NCBI GenBank assembly: GCA_023375675.1 | Contig: JALQBC010000018.1 | Span: forward strand, 62,001-126,000 | DNA length: 64,000 bases | Direction: 5' to 3' | Origin: Cytospora piceicola | Taxonomy: Eukaryota > Ascomycota > Sordariomycetes > Diaporthales > Cytosporaceae | Shown here: one piece after another, positions 63,201 to 64,000 of the stretch | Numbering within the stretch: the stretch's first letter is position 1 | How the letters are laid out: the number at the start of each line of letters is the position of its first letter | Translations under genes and position numbers: made by a program | The notes under the pieces: model-generated | Told to the model about the DNA's origin: nothing | The model's database searches: none | What the model saw: the letters and a program-made list of their open reading frames with translations, nothing else

Positions 63201-64000
63201 CTGCGGCGCACCTTTGATGGCAACGAGTCGGCGTCCCTTCCTTGACCCGGAGTTCAGAGTTGATGAGCTCAGAGAAGCATCGGGTGAAACCCAGATGGCA
63301 AAGGCCGTATCGGACAGCTGCTTGGCGGATAGGGGCATTGAAATCCTGCCAAGTCGTCGCTTTAACGATCTGGTGAACCTGTTGGACGGAAGACGGCCCC
63401 ATCTAGGCGGCGCTGGTTGCAGTGGCACTTGCATATTCGGCAGCAAGGTATTACACATGGCCAGGTCCCTCCGCCCACGTCCAACCCTAGGGCCTCACCG
63501 TGTCGTCTCGCTTGTGGGTGCGTGCCCGAGCCGCGGGCGAAGCGAGGTCCAACAGCGACGAGGGGAAGGGGAGATCGGACGCAGGGCTTGTCCCCCCGGT
63601 CCAAGGTCCATGATGATCCGAACGAGGGTCGTCGTGCAAGGCGGTGTTGAGGCCAGCAACTCGCGAGATCTGTGGTACAGTACAGTACCCATTGACCTCT
63701 TACAGGTTCGCAATAGACACACAACAGGAGGGCAAGCTGCATGGGTCAGCGGCCACAACGAGACCAAGTGTTGCCCAGAGGAAGAAATTGGGAGTGTACC
63801 CAGCCAGACACACACAACCCACCCTGCCCCCACCCTTTCTCCCTCGATAATCCCGAAGATCGAGTGTCAACGGTCACGCCTGAGCAGCTGCAATTCCAAA
63901 GCACCATGGCACCAGAGTGGACGGTTCAGCGATGGCGTCTTTTGGGGTCCAGGACAATCCGAACCCGGAAGCGGATATGATCAACGATGCATCCTCGGTG
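60265..64000. other. 3.7-kb interval to the right edge, no supportable gene
   Basis: Frames up to 153 codons occur on both strands (for example 60794-61210 +, 62941-63402 -), but they have no recognisable domain, splice pattern or codon bias and overlap one another. Poly-G runs at about 62388-62399 and 62686-62698 stand out. The first part holds the SIL1 3' untranslated region. It could hold regulatory DNA, a decayed gene, or the flank of a gene outside the window. Confidence 0.45.

Noticed and set aside
1..64000. CRISPR array, prophage or secondary-metabolite cluster
   Set aside because: No regularly spaced repeats, phage genes, PKS, NRPS or terpene synthase motifs. The window is ordinary fungal housekeeping DNA apart from the items listed.

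Overview
The window is a 64-kb piece of a filamentous ascomycete chromosome, most likely Sordariomycetes. The evidence is short introns (mostly 54-180 nt) with GTRNGT-type donors and CTRAC branch points, a Zn2Cys6 regulator with an Upc2-like C-terminal half, a fungal complex I subunit of the 17.8 kDa type, and a multi-exon RPS15. Intergenic DNA carries many copies of a TAGGTACCTAGGTA-like palindromic word. I cannot name the species. Genes are well spaced and lie on both strands. There is no prokaryote-like operon and no recognisable secondary-metabolite cluster.

Layout. 1-325: 3' end of an unrecognised gene with an in-frame TAG. 0.8-8.5 kb: Rex1-like RNA exonuclease (-), Mis18-type centromere protein (+), SET-MYND methyltransferase (-), aldo/keto reductase (-). 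9-14.4 kb: CCCH zinc-finger protein, tubulin-folding cofactor E and a peroxisomal MaoC-type hydratase ending in SKL, all (-). 15-20.5 kb: a lysine-rich unknown protein (+), a tiny three-exon metallothionein (+) and a ZIP zinc transporter (-), the last two tail to tail. 20.5-24.5 kb: a 4-kb gene desert with a 592-bp inverted-repeat element (MITE-like, TA target site, very AT-rich core). 24.5-35 kb: JmjC-domain protein (+), cystathionine gamma-lyase (-), Zn2Cys6 transcription factor (+), Rpf2 ribosome assembly factor (-). 37-46.4 kb: a 920-residue disordered unknown (+), Apq12 (+), GPN3 GTPase (-), S-adenosylmethionine synthetase (+). 47.6-50.6 kb: a small unknown (+) and a PI-PLC-X phosphodiesterase (+).

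50.7-52.1 kb, minus strand: no protein gene, but a serially spliced non-coding transcript whose introns carry candidate box C/D snoRNAs. One has an antisense element matching the universal 18S rRNA segment CAAGGCTGAAACTTA. This is the least expected content of the window. 52.4-60.3 kb: conserved unknown (+), GFA/CENP-V-fold protein (+), RPS15 (+), complex I 17.8 kDa subunit (-), SIL1 with a C-terminal HNEL (+). 60.3-64 kb: no supportable gene.

Functional themes: ribosome production (Rex1-like, Rpf2, RPS15, snoRNA host), metal homeostasis (metallothionein and ZIP), sulfur/methyl metabolism (cystathionine gamma-lyase, SAM synthetase, two putative methyl-mark enzymes) and ER/nuclear-envelope housekeeping (SIL1, Apq12). 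Most multi-exon models here were assembled by joining reading frames across splice sites with matching phase. All functional calls come from motif recognition, with no database search.
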